A stretch of DNA of 64,000 nt from assembly GCA_004352715.1 (NCBI GenBank), contig SCFE01000002.1, positions 5,328,755-5,392,754 of the forward strand. Direction: 5' to 3'. Source of the stretch: Hofstenia miamia. Taxonomy: Eukaryota; Xenacoelomorpha; Acoela. Shown here piece after piece: positions 1 through 14,000 of the stretch. The notes below the pieces were generated by a model that ran no database searches, had not been told where the DNA came from, and was given only the letters and a program-made list of their open reading frames with translations. Made by a program: the position numbers and the translations under genes. The number at the start of each line of letters is the position of its first letter. Positions within the stretch are counted from its first letter, which is position 1.

Positions 1-55
1 GATGGACAATGTTGTCGTGATCTTGTTTTAGAAGGAACTAGCCTCTTAGATTACT
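1..55 (+). CDS. End of PLAT D1 exon (repeat copy of 5640-5694)
   Basis: The first 55 bases read [18 protein letters not shown] and end at a GTAAGC donor in phase 1. They are identical to the last 55 bases of the exon at 5460-5694 and open a repeat that runs to 1442. If the block at 4040-7081 is a redundant contig end, this is the true D1 exon end, with its 5' part just before the window. Confidence 0.8.
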
Positions 56-1442
56 GTAAGCATCTTAGCTTTGTGTGTTTGAATTCTTTAAATTTACGAG
101 GATCAAAGAATTTGTTTTAATTAAAAGAATTCAATTTGTAGATTTACTATAATAATGTTTTCGGTAAAAATATCGTTTCTAAGTGGATTTATATAAAGTT
201 CAAACGCATTGCTTCATTTTCAAATATTTCATTTAGGGTTTTATCAGTTTCTAAATTGACATTTTTCACACATGGAAAATATATTTGAACAGTTGTAAAT
301 AATTTCAAAAGACGTCCCTTCCTGTAACTTTTTCTAAAACCTGAGAATTGTTTTCTGTAGTTTTCATCTTTTCGCAAAAATCGCGGCATTTACTCTATTA
401 GGACATGTTATCAATTATATTACGCAGCTTGCCTTTAAACTCTTCATCCTGAAGCCATGCTGCGAGGACTTCAGCAATGAGTTGAATTTTTATGCTTATT
501 ATTGAGATTTCATTCCATTTTGCCTGTTAAACCCCATATATTCTCAATGGGGAATACGAACATGCCATTTTGTCATTATTAACTTGGGTATACATAAATA
601 AATTTTGTTATCATATTACACAAAATAATTACTTTCACTGCATTATAATATACCGTGTCATTATAAAGAAACGCAATTTTATTATTGCTACTATTTTTAG
701 TAACATAACATTTATTAGAAAGTGAAGTGTATATTGAGGTAGTATAAATATGCGGATTACTAATGATAATTTCATTTATAAATATTAGGTGTCTTGTCTT
801 AGTTTAGAAAATAAAGTTCTGATGCTGGAACTCTACTATGAAAATGGACGCAGCGCTGCGTTGTTCGAAAGCTTTCAACAAAAAAGGCCTGAAAAGATCG
901 ATCGATCCGCCTATCATTCAACTGTGCTTAGACTAATTGAAAATTCAAAGAAACAGGCAATGTTGCTGATGCTCCTCGTTATGGCACGTCTCGTCTTAGT
1001 GAATAACAGATTGAAGAAGTGTCGGATGCTGTGGCTTTATCTTCAGAGAGAACCAGCAAGGATGTGGAAATGCCGCCACCTACTGTTCGGAAAATGTGCA
1101 TTTAAAATTACAATCATACAGAATCCGGCTGGTTCATAAACTCTCTATAAATTACTACGAAACACGAATGAAGTCTTCAAATTGATTTTACAGAAATGTT
1201 CAGAAGATAATCAAATATTTCCAAACGTTCTTTGAACAGATGAAGCACATTTCCATCTTTCTGGTGCGGTAGATTAATGGGATGAAAGAATATGATCTAT
1301 AAATAATCCAAAGGAAACTCAGCAACAACCACGACATTCAACAATAAATTACAGTTTAGGGTGGCTTCGCGCACAATTTTATGCTTCCTCCTTACTTATT
1401 CGAAGATGAAGACTATAAATGCTGGGAGATATAGACGGATGC
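1..1442. repeat. 1,442-bp block repeated at 5640-7081
   Basis: Bases 1-1442 match 5640-7081 at a constant offset of 5,639; I noticed one substitution (451 g versus 6090 c). The block holds the end of a PLAT exon, intron sequence and the 5' two thirds of a mariner element. The copies part at 1443/7082. The near identity, and exon halves that pair across it, point to an unmerged contig overlap rather than an old duplication. Confidence 0.9.
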
Positions 1443-2049
1443 TAATTGATCACGCATGGCTCTATTTATTTCAAAACGTGTATTAATTAAAACTTGGATG
1501 CAACAAGATGGAGCAACACCGCACTGAGCGAAAATAACCAAAGATATTCTCAGATCCATTTTGGCCATCGAATCATCTCTTAGATTTGCAAATTGAATGG
1601 CTACCAGAAGTCCTGACCTCACTTCTTGTGATTTATGGTTGTGGGGATATCTAAAGGTAAACGTTTACACACCGGCTCCATCCAAATGGACTATATTAAA
1701 AGAAAGAAACCAAAGGGCCATGAACAATATTCAGTCAGAAATTCGTAAAGCCACAGTGCAATCAATCCCAATGAGATTAAGGTATTGCATAGAAAAGAAT
1801 GGGCAACAAATCCTTACCAAATACAATTAACAGTAATCCGCCACAATAACAATTGTTTACAGAAAATTTTTATTGTTGTTGATATATTTTTCTGCTAATA
1901 AAATTATTTTATAAACATGCGTTTCTGTATAATGACCCGGTAATTTTATAGAAATTGTAGTTTAAAATAAAATTCTGGATTCTAAAGTCATTTTAAGATC
2001 TAAAATATAATAACCTTAAAAACTGGCAAAAACGAGATGATATATATAT

Positions 2050-2102
<53 letters not shown>

Positions 2103-3744
2103 TATATTCAAATTCAATCGTAAGATGGCGTTATGTTAATTGAAATTATTTTATTTTTGCAAATTATTAGGTTTTTATTATAACAATTCAAGCCCTTTGA
2201 AGATTTATTTCATAGAGGCTTTGTAATATACAATTCTGTTTTTTCCATTACTTCAAACAACATAGCTCTTCACAATTTTTCGGTATAATTTTAAATAAGA
2301 TTTGGCCTACAAACTCAGTAAACTGGCTCAGTCTTTCCTAACCTAAATAAGGTACCACTCACAATATTTCCAGTCTGAGACATCATTCATATAAGAGATT
2401 TAATATTTTGGAATAGAGAAGTGTAATTAATTGACAATTGACAAAACATTTATTGCCTCTATGTTTAATTTCTGTCAGCTATAGATTGATGTTCAATTCA
2501 GTGACTTAGCTAGGATTTCTGTCTAGGAAGGCAATTAATAAGGGGGATAAACACTCTCTCAAAGGTCACCTCAGATGGTTTTTTGCAAATTTCTTCATTA
2601 ATTTTTGCTAATATATTGAGAACCGCTGTTGTAATCATATGGTTATAAGAGTTGTTAACAATGCATATTGTTATACATTGATGAACATCAATGGTTTTGT
2701 TAAAATGTTTGAAATTATTCGGCAGAATTGCTGTAGCATAGATGTAAACAGGTGTAAGTGTTCCAGTCGATAAATGTCTTCTATTAGTTTAAGAGGCTGA
2801 CTAACATATTGCTTCCACTAAATGTTATAGAAAACATTATAAAATTTTCATTATTTAGCTTGTCATTTCCAAAAAGTGTATTTTCTGTGACTACAATGCT
2901 TTCGAATTTAAAATAAATGAAGTTTTGCTATAAATGTTTACAAATTTTTTAAGGACTTCTCTTTTTGCATTAAAGAAATACTGCGTCCATCTGAGGGATA
3001 GGCAGTTGGGTATTGGTGATCCGCTTACATCTAGTCTCATAGCCACATTGTTTGCATTATTTAATAAAAATAACTTATGTTATATTTTAAATTAGTATTT
3101 GCTTTTTATCATGCAAATAAAGTATTCTATCTCATTTTCTTAGGCACCGAATACAATATCTCTGTTAAAACAGGAGATGAAATGTTCGCGGGAACAGACG
3201 CTAATGTATTCATTCATATCCGTGGTTCTGAAGGTGATACAGGAAAACTTTTCTTACGACAAAGTAGTTCTTCAAAGAACAAATTTGAACGAAACAGAAT
3301 CGATAAGTTTAAGCTCAGCGCTGCAAATGTTGGAACTGTAAGATTTCTTGTAAATATCACTGGTTCCCGAGCTTGGAAGTAAATTTCGGGCGTTTGCTTT
3401 GTTTGCAACATTTATGCACTTACTAAAGATTTTCGGCAATGCATACATAAATACCGTTGGAAGTTGATAAATGAAGTGTTAATTTGTTATTGAGCCTGAT
3501 CTATTGTCGGGCATTTCAATATTTTCGATTTGTAGTCGGCATTAAAATATGTTAACAAAAAACGTATCTATCCAATATCTAATTTCTTAGTTTTATTTTT
3601 CAAGGCGAAGTGAATGTTCACTTTATACTTATTCATAAGGAACTCTTGTGCAGAGCGAACTTAATGGCAACTGAAAATAGAACAAAGCAGTTAATTTTTG
3701 AATATAAATGTTATGCATGGATAAAGTGTTAAGCGTTGCATTTA

Positions 3745-3792
<48 letters not shown>

Positions 3793-6700
3793 CATCCATT
3801 GATTTTGTTCCCCGCCACCGAGCTTCAAAAAATCTTTGATGTCTTTCCTTTGCTGAGCTCTTCTCCAACTTCGCCTACTCTTCCATCTGCTCCTATTTCA
3901 TTTCCTGTGACTTTCCTCGCTGTCGTAAAACTTGACTTGTTTTTATTCTTTTTGTAGTGTTGTATGCCTTCAGCGGCTAAATAAAGTCATTCATTATTAT
4001 TATAATAATAATAATAATTATTATTATTATTATTATNNNTATATATATATATATCTATATGATTAGATTTTAGTATATAGTTTTTATAGTTGTTGCCTAC
4101 AAGCTCTATATTTATACCGGAAAAGCATTTGGCGCAGGAACTGATGCCAACGTTTCAGTAACTCTTTTTGGAACTAAGGGTGATTCAGGTACAAGAAAAG
4201 TGAGACACTCGGAAAAAAACATCAATAAATTTGAAGCTTCAACGGTAAATATGTTTTCAGTTTACAACAACCTAATATTTTTGCAGGCTTAGAATTATTG
4301 AAGGTAAAGTTGAAGGAATGCAACTAATTGTAGACATTTTTCGTATATTTTAGTAACAAATTCGTCTAACTCGTTCGTAGACTGAATGTCATGGAAAATT
4401 TTAGTTTAGGATTGTAGAAATTTACATCCTAATAGTTATCTTAAATATGTTTTCGATTAGTATTAATGGTGCTAAAATTACAAAAAATTATTAATATAAG
4501 AATCATAAATGGGATTCATGATTATGGTGATGATAATCTTAATACTGCTTAATGGGAATGTCTTGATGATTGTAATGATGTTAGTGTGAGTTGTTGTATT
4601 ATATTGAAGATTTTATTATTTTTTTAGCATGAAAGGTTAATGTGTATTTTCTTTATCAAATATCTTTGTTTAATCACATGCACATAAGATAAAATTCGAC
4701 AATACGTGAGTTTTTTTAGTTTCATAGATTCGAACACGTTTGTCTAATTTCCACATTTTTTTATCAAATTTTTTATGTCAAAATCTAATCTTAGACGCTT
4801 TTTCAAGAAATGCTAATTTCATGTATTTAACTGTACACATCAAACAAAGATTTTAACTTGCATGCGTGTCCGCATATATTTTAAGAGGTTTTTTTCATAC
4901 AGTTAAATACATCAATTTTGAGAAATTTTCGCGGTGATTGGTAATCGAGTCAAAATTTAAACGTGTATTTTATTTTTTATTTGTTGCCTTTATTATTTTG
5001 TGCAATTATGTTGATTATTATATACTCACACTTCCTATATTTTAGAAAAGTGTAAGTACTGCATGTGTTTTATGCTTATTACGTTCATGTTTATTTCGTT
5101 TACTTTATAAATATTTTCTGTCATCTTTGGTTTGCAATTAAATATCTTTACAAAGAAAATTTATTATATTTTTCCAAATTTGTTTTTTCAATTTTTAAAC
5201 AGTAGATGTATTATAAACATTAAAAAAGTGCACAAGACTAAGATTATGGATGTTCAACGAACCAATTATACTGTTATATTGTTAGCTTTCAATATTTATG
5301 GTTTCACAGTAGTCTACAAAAGTGCATGTATATCTCTTTAAATTTTTCTCACAATGTCTTTATGTTTGACGTTTAGAATTTTAATTTTCAACGCAGATGA
5401 TAAACTACACCTTTATCGTTTGATTTCTCTCGAATTTCAGTGCATGATTTTTCATTTAGGTGGAGGAATGTGTGTTCGAGTGTGTTTCATTGGGACAGCT
5501 AAATAAAGTGCGAGTAGAACATGATAATAAGTATCTATTGTCTGGCTGGTTTCTTGACAAGATTGAAGTTGAAGAAGTTGGAAAACCTGGTTCTCGACTC
5601 TGCTTCCCTTGCTACCAATGGCTAGATGCTGATAAAGGCGATGGACAATGTTGTCGTGATCTTGTTTTAGAAGGAACTAGCCTCTTAGATTACTGTAAGC
5701 ATCTTAGCTTTGTGTGTTTGAATTCTTTAAATTTACGAGGATCAAAGAATTTGTTTTAATTAAAAGAATTCAATTTGTAGATTTACTATAATAATGTTTT
5801 CGGTAAAAATATCGTTTCTAAGTGGATTTATATAAAGTTCAAACGCATTGCTTCATTTTCAAATATTTCATTTAGGGTTTTATCAGTTTCTAAATTGACA
5901 TTTTTCACACATGGAAAATATATTTGAACAGTTGTAAATAATTTCAAAAGACGTCCCTTCCTGTAACTTTTTCTAAAACCTGAGAATTGTTTTCTGTAGT
6001 TTTCATCTTTTCGCAAAAATCGCGGCATTTACTCTATTAGGACATGTTATCAATTATATTACGCAGCTTGCCTTTAAACTCTTCATCCTCAAGCCATGCT
6101 GCGAGGACTTCAGCAATGAGTTGAATTTTTATGCTTATTATTGAGATTTCATTCCATTTTGCCTGTTAAACCCCATATATTCTCAATGGGGAATACGAAC
6201 ATGCCATTTTGTCATTATTAACTTGGGTATACATAAATAAATTTTGTTATCATATTACACAAAATAATTACTTTCACTGCATTATAATATACCGTGTCAT
6301 TATAAAGAAACGCAATTTTATTATTGCTACTATTTTTAGTAACATAACATTTATTAGAAAGTGAAGTGTATATTGAGGTAGTATAAATATGCGGATTACT
6401 AATGATAATTTCATTTATAAATATTAGGTGTCTTGTCTTAGTTTAGAAAATAAAGTTCTGATGCTGGAACTCTACTATGAAAATGGACGCAGCGCTGCGT
6501 TGTTCGAAAGCTTTCAACAAAAAAGGCCTGAAAAGATCGATCGATCCGCCTATCATTCAACTGTGCTTAGACTAATTGAAAATTCAAAGAAACAGGCAAT
6601 GTTGCTGATGCTCCTCGTTATGGCACGTCTCGTCTTAGTGAATAACAGATTGAAGAAGTGTCGGATGCTGTGGCTTTATCTTCAGAGAGAACCAGCAAGG

Positions 6701-7671
6701 ATGTGGAAATGCCGCCACCTACTGTTCGGAAAATGTGCATTTAAAATTACAATCATACAGAATCCGGCTGGTTCATAAACTCTCTATAAATTACTACGAA
6801 ACACGAATGAAGTCTTCAAATTGATTTTACAGAAATGTTCAGAAGATAATCAAATATTTCCAAACGTTCTTTGAACAGATGAAGCACATTTCCATCTTTC
6901 TGGTGCGGTAGATTAATGGGATGAAAGAATATGATCTATAAATAATCCAAAGGAAACTCAGCAACAACCACGACATTCAACAATAAATTACAGTTTAGGG
7001 TGGCTTCGCGCACAATTTTATGCTTCCTCCTTACTTATTCGAAGATGAAGACTATAAATGCTGGGAGATATAGACGGATGCAATTGCTTTCCATTAGCAG
7101 ACCCAAATTTCTAATTGTTGTCTTAGTGGTAATTTGAGAAAGTGCATATAAAAACCATGAAATCTGTCTTAGTAGAGTTTAACACTTGAGAAGCTGATGA
7201 TAATCTTCTTTCAAGAGTAGTTATGATGTCCAGTGCCTCCGTGTTAGCATTATGAATCCCATCCAAATGTGACTGAAAGTAAAATTGTGTGTCATCTGCG
7301 AAAATTTTGTGTTGTATTCCAGAATTGGGAGAAAATGGCTGATGAATGCATTGTAAATAATAAAGACAATAGGGCCAAGAATGTATCGCTGTGGTACGCC
7401 ATAAAATGCTGTATTTATGTTAGATTTAGTGAAGCCAGCTTTATAATAATTAAATGAACTGCAATTGCATTAATAAATTAAATATTTGCAGCTTAATTAA
7501 TTAGTCTTTTTAACCAGCCTTCAATAGTCAATTTGAACAGTGACGTTTGACATTTCTCAAAAATATATCACAATAACGAACCATACTAAAAAATAAGTAA
7601 TTATATATAAGCAGATATGCATATATTGTCACTAACCGTTTCAAGCAATGGAAATTACTCACTTTAATGTA

Positions 7672-7757
<86 letters not shown>

Positions 7758-7967
7758 CGTTGGGTATTTTTCAGGAAATACTGGCCCCCACTTCCTGGTG
7801 CTGGGTATATGGGTTTTTGAAAAAGTCAGAGTTCGTGCCCAATTTTTTGCACATAATCTCATATGGGGTTCTTATTAACAGATCGATCAAAAAAATTAGG
7901 GTAATTTTTTTAGGCCTCACGCTGGGTACAAAACGAAAAAAACCCATATACCCAGCGCCAGTATATG

Positions 7968-8028
<61 letters not shown>

Positions 8029-11000
8029 CGGTATATACAGACTTTAGTAATTGTTAAATGTAGATTGAGCGAATTCATTTCGGACATGACGGCTCTAATC
8101 CCGGGTCAGGGTGGCTAGTGGATAAAGTTGAAATTGAAGTTCCAGTTCGTGGAGAATGTTATATTTTTTCCATTCATCGTTGGTTGGACAGTGATAAATT
8201 AGATAAGAAAATTGAAATCGAAGCTTACCCTACTGAGGTTGTGGAAAGGGAAGCTAGTAAGTTTTTATAGATTTGAGTTACACAAATTAGTTTATTATAA
8301 ACATTACATTATGTGTAGAACCCATTTTAGAATAATGCATATTACTTGAAATTTGTGTTCTGACCATTAATAAAATTTACCTTAGTTTAGTAATGAAAGA
8401 AATCTGTGTCATTTTAGGGTAATTGTTGTTACCAATATTAAGGTACATTGCTAAATTATGGTAGATATCTTACCTCAAGATTTCTATTTTAATATTCGTG
8501 TCTTTGATTATAAAATAAAACGACGTTAAATTCTCCATGGCATTTAGTGGGAAGTAGTTTTGTATCTAAAACAATATTGTTAGGGGAACTGAAATCTGAT
8601 TTAAAATTTCATTTTTATTTATTGCGTTTATTTTACATAATAATCACATAGGCACTTAAACATGTTTAAATTTGCAGGACAATATTTGCAATCTCTCATT
8701 GAAATACTTTATCCATCAGTTCTTGCAAAGCGCCCTATCAGTCCACTGGTATTCCAATTTAGCGCATTATAATCGGTCTTGAAACTTAACTGTCACATTT
8801 AGCTATTCCATATGAAATGACTGTCTTTGTGACAGAACAATCAACTGAGATGTGTTCAGCTAATTTGTATGCCATGATTTACGGGAAAAACGGAACTAAG
8901 ACAAAGCCCTTACCTCTACAAGTGGACAGCAACTACCAGAAAGATCTTGTATATAAATTTAAAGTAAGCAGCTTATTTATTGTTGAACTTGTAGCGAACA
9001 CAGATGTTCATGTACTATTATTTGATTCTTACGCATACGGTAGGTTCCTGCTGACCCTAGTCCCATTTAATTCCATTGAAATTGGTTCCAGTATCATGAA
9101 ATAATCAATTTGATAAAATATTGTCATCCCATTCGATCAAAATTAGAAAAAATAATAAAATTATGAAATCCATTGTCCAGTTTTTTTTGTAATGGTTCCA
9201 GTCTCACTGAAGTATTTGGTTCCCATAGAATCTGATTTCCGGCAAAACCCTAGTAGTGTGTTGAAAAACTAGTATCTGAAATGAAATGGACAAAAAAAAT
9301 TCATTGCTCATTGGGCATGAGATGTATCCCAAATATTTATTTATAAATATTTTGGATAATTTTTTTCCGAATTACTGTGATAGATTTTTGTCCGACTTAA
9401 TCCACATCTATAAAGTATGAAATTTTTAGTTGTATTTTTATTTAAAATATTGCGCTTTATAATATAAAAGTTCAAGCTATAAGGCTTTTGTGGTTCAATG
9501 TTTTTTATCTGATCCTGTTTCAGTTTTCTGAAAAAGAAGTTGGCGAAATCTATAAATTGCGAATCTGGCATGACAATTCAGGATCAAATCCTCATTGGCA
9601 CATCGATAAGGTAAATATTTTCAGGAAGAGTGATATAAATATAGAGTTGTTTTATCTCAACAGTATATATGATTTTTTCAAATAGATAAGTTTTTGTAGA
9701 AATTTAGAAGTAATATTTTCTTATGTTTATTAAATATTTTGTATTTCAGAAGCATACAGTGATTATCACTGTATAGAGCTTTTTAATATGATGGATTATA
9801 TTTCTAAATATTACTTACATTCTTTTATGTCAAACCGAAGAATTGTGACAGCTCCAGTGAACATTTCTTTACACTTGCAAAGCTTTCCTTTCAAGTTATA
9901 ATTCTTTGACATTTGTTAAATGATAAATTATCATTTAATGATTAAATGCTTTCTGAGATTTAGTCTCTAAAATTTCTGTTTTAGACTGGAATTGCAAGGA
10001 AATAACGTCATGTTTTCCACTTTTTTGTGATACAATAATATATATATATATAATATGTATATATATTAGGATAGGACTACCTTAGAAAATTATAAATATT
10101 AAGCACCATGCACTGTTTTCGGATAAAACTTTATTTGAAATGTTTCAATATCATTAGAGCTCATTAACGACTTTATTCACGTTTGTTCAATCAAATTTTT
10201 AAAGGGCTATCAACTATTTTTGTACAATAATGAATAATTGTTATTACACATATACCCTGAATTTATTTTATTTACTATTTACATTAGCATTATTAAATAA
10301 TGCTGTGCTACATAAAGAGTCATTCCAATTTAATGTGTTTTTTATTTATGCTCATGAAATTGAATTGCATAAAAATAGCATGTTGCTTTGTGATTGTTTA
10401 AATTTATTAAATGCAGTATAAAAAAGCAATTAGTCATTTATCTTTTTTAGTAAGATATATTTAAGGTGTAAGGTTTTTGTTATGATTTCCAAAAGGGTTT
10501 GAGCCTTAATCCTCTTTCTGCAGGAACATTAGTGTGCGCTATTTTTAAACTTATTTCATCAATGCAATAACGTTGATTCACACTTTTGGCCTTTCTTGCG
10601 AAAATCTTCCAAAAAGGGAGCGTTTCTTCATCATATAATTGATTTTGAAACCACAGAAAAGTTCAATTTATAACAAAGTCACAATAAAACATTAATTTTG
10701 CTGCATAATCAAATAGCAAAGAATGCTATTAAAAACCTTCAATTCCAGAGCGAATCACTCAAGCACGGGATGTATTTGGCAGTTTTGCGCAATTTATTCT
10801 TTTCCTCTTGTTTGTTTATATGCGTTAGTTAAATATTTAAACATTTGCATATCGTCCCTGCTTAGCTTTTCTTTGTGCAAAACACAATTTTGATGTTAAA
10901 TTTGATTTTTATTGTTTCTGATCAAAATTATTTTTCAAAATCTTTAAAATGAGTTTTGTAATAAAGTCATAGTATATTTTTAAAAACCTTGTTAAGGCTT

Positions 11001-14000
11001 TAAAAAATTCGTCAATAGTATGCCGCAAGACTATGGGAATTACGTGGAATTGACGAGGAACATACTGTGGGTAATCAAAACCAAGTTTCTTGCATTCGCA
11101 CAATAACATCTCATTCTAAACCTGTGTTTAAGGAACATGTATCTGCTATTATCATATCAATAGTAGTATATGAAAGTTTTTAAGATAATTCCAAGAGATA
11201 TTCGTTTTGACTCTCCTTGAACAACCCGATGTTCAACATTAAAGTACTTCGATCGTGCTTCGTTACTGTATTCACTTTCTGCTCGCTCTCTCCAGGGTGC
11301 CTTTTACTTTTTAAAAAGCATTTGGCATCCCTCGTCTCCCGCCGACATTATTATAGAACGATACCATTCTTTCTAAAAGCTGAACTTCGCACCACCTGTT
11401 TATTTTGTTGCGCCTTATTCGTCTCCTACTATTCTTGCTTAAGATATATTCTTTGATCTATATGATATTTTCCACCTCCATAACTGTCTTTTGTCCGGTT
11501 TTCCTGGGCCTGATAGTAAATGTGCAGCCACCTTTGCCCTTCCTCCCAACAACTTTTCTTTGATCTTTTCGTGTCTTCTCATTTTTCTTCCCAATAGAAG
11601 ACTGTATTCATAACTCTTATTTTGAAATCTTCGGCGTCAACAAGATCTTCATTCTTTGAAAGCTGTTTATTCAAATTTCTCTTTGCCTATATCAAGCCCA
11701 ATTACGTCATCAGTTTGGTTTCTGTCCTCACCTGTCAGCTATTACACATCTCATTTGCCTCCTTTACTCTGAATATTCTGATCTTGACACTAACACTGGA
11801 AGAGAAACAATTTTTTCGATATTAAGAAGGCATCTGATGAAATCCCTCATTTCAATACTCTTTTCCGATTTAACGAATTTCTCATCAATCAAACTATTTA
11901 TCTAACTGTTTTGAAATAACTCGGTCTTACTTCCAATTCTCATCTCCTGCTCTTATTTAGTATCACACCCGCCTCGGGGTTCTCTTTATTCCATTCTCCT
12001 TTTCTTTGTTTCCATGAATGATCTCCCTTTGTGTACAAATCCTTACACTGCGGTTTCTATGCAAATAACAAAAAACCTTAGTTCGGGCTTCTGGCTCCTT
12101 TACTATAATTCAATTTACAATTAATAGACTTTTTGACTGGTTATCTTCTAATAATCTTGAATTTCATTCCACTAAGTCCAAATTTCTGTTATTTCCTTTC
12201 CCCAGTAATATTTTTGCGCCTTCCCTAGTCATTTTCTTCTTGATTCCATCACACTCACTGCTGTTTCTGAGCATAATTGCCTCGGTGTTTGTCTGTCTGT
12301 TTTTGTAATGTGGGTGTTTCCTTTTCATTTGTTCATTTGGGTGGGTATGCAATTTGAAATCAAATGGGATTTCTTTTTGTATTCATTTTAGTATGGATTG
12401 ACAATTTCATTGTATCATTTATTCATTTTTATTCATTCGTAGATTTTTACGATCTAATTAGCTTAGAGTGTATTCATATATGCAGTAGAGTTATTTTTTA
12501 TAGATTACTGTTGCAAGAAGCAAACCCAAACCACCTAAGAAATCCGAGAAGAAATCGGAAAGCTCTTCAAGACTTGAAGATTCACAGACCTCTTTCAAAG
12601 CTAAGAAAGAAATCAGATTTGAAAGCCGGAAAGTGGACATACCTTTATTCTATACTTTCATTTGTGGAAAATGGCTTTCAGCTGAGCGTGGTGATCAAAG
12701 CATTATGCGCGAACTTGCACCGTCTGCTACGGATGGTAGATATTTAGCCAAATGTAAGTCCAGTCAAAGCATTATTTACTCTTTATTCCTATAATTATCT
12801 TCTAATCATCTGATGTTTAACAATGTCAATGTGTTGAACAACTTTTCAATCAATCAAATTTTTCAACACATTTTACAGAGATTTTTTGAATCGATTTTGA
12901 CACAACATAGCAAAGGTTTTATGTTCGCAGATTATAATGTAGAGAGGAAATTGTTAACAGAGCATGCTATATTTTGATTCCCTGTATATTTGTAAAGTTA
13001 GAATTCAATATAGTACAGTATTGCAGAATTTATATGAGGAGAGAGATATCTAGTTCTAGATGTTAATCGTCTTCTATTGTCAATTTATGATGTTTAAGTA
13101 GTCATATTTGTTTTTTTATTGACTAGGCTCGCTCTCTTCACTGCTCTCATTTTGATTCAATGCAATTTGTTTTTTATGACTGCATTTTAAACGTATCTTT
13201 ACGCAATCGAAACCATCATTGCTGTAAATGTTGTGTTTAGATGTAACATACAATGTAAACGTAAAAACTGGTGTTTTCGAGAATTGCGATATAACCATCC
13301 CTGTTTATCTTAAGCTTTCTGGTACAAAAGGTGACTGGGGAGAAAGGAAAATCGAGCGGCACTTCGTAGTAGGCACTACACAGTCAATCGAGATGGAAGC
13401 AGTTGATTTAGGAAAACTTCTCAAACTTGAAGTTTGGCATAATTCCCGGAAGAAGTCTGATTCGTGGTTTTTGGACAGAATCGAAATAAATGATGATAAT
13501 CCCCAGAATTCGTCAGTATCGTTAAATATTTTTCAATTCAATATTTTTAGCAATCTTTAAATTGGAATTTATAGGATCCTAAAAAGGCTATAATACTATA
13601 ATGAAACTTTTGAAATATATTTGACAAAATTCATTGATATTAATAATTTCCATTTACTTAGTTCATGAATAAGACTTGTACATTTCTGATCTAATTTGCT
13701 TAATCTAGTATTTCAAGCAAAATCATTTCTTTAGATTTTATTTAAATAGGTGGTCAGTGTATATTCCAATTGAAAGGTCTTTGTACGTTTCTGTTTATAA
13801 GTATGTTGCTCTGAAATTATTGTAAACAGAAAGATTTTAACTCAATTTACAGTAATTTGGTAATAGTATATCTGTGATCATTACGCAATTATTTAATTAT
13901 TATGATGCATATGTCATGTAAGATTTCTGAATTAAGTCTATCACATCTTAGTAAGTATATTTAGGTGCATTTTTCTTTGTCAGCAATGGTTATCGGCTAC

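Noticed and set aside
789-1139. 116-residue frame as a host gene (also at 6428-6778)
   Set aside because: It is the first part of a broken mariner transposase between matched inverted ends.
5640-7081. Recent tandem segmental duplication of the PLAT gene
   Set aside because: Possible, but near identity, pairing of exon halves across copies and three other unmerged overlaps in this window make an assembly artefact more likely.
7648-8047. Open frames reading I-Y-I-Y-I-Y on both strands
   Set aside because: They are translations of (TA)n microsatellites, not genes. The same holds at 18325-18522, 19178-19651 and 55553-55819.
10230-10421. Short hydrophobic frame as a small membrane protein
   Set aside because: AT-rich intron sequence gives Leu/Phe/Tyr-rich frames by chance; no supporting signal.
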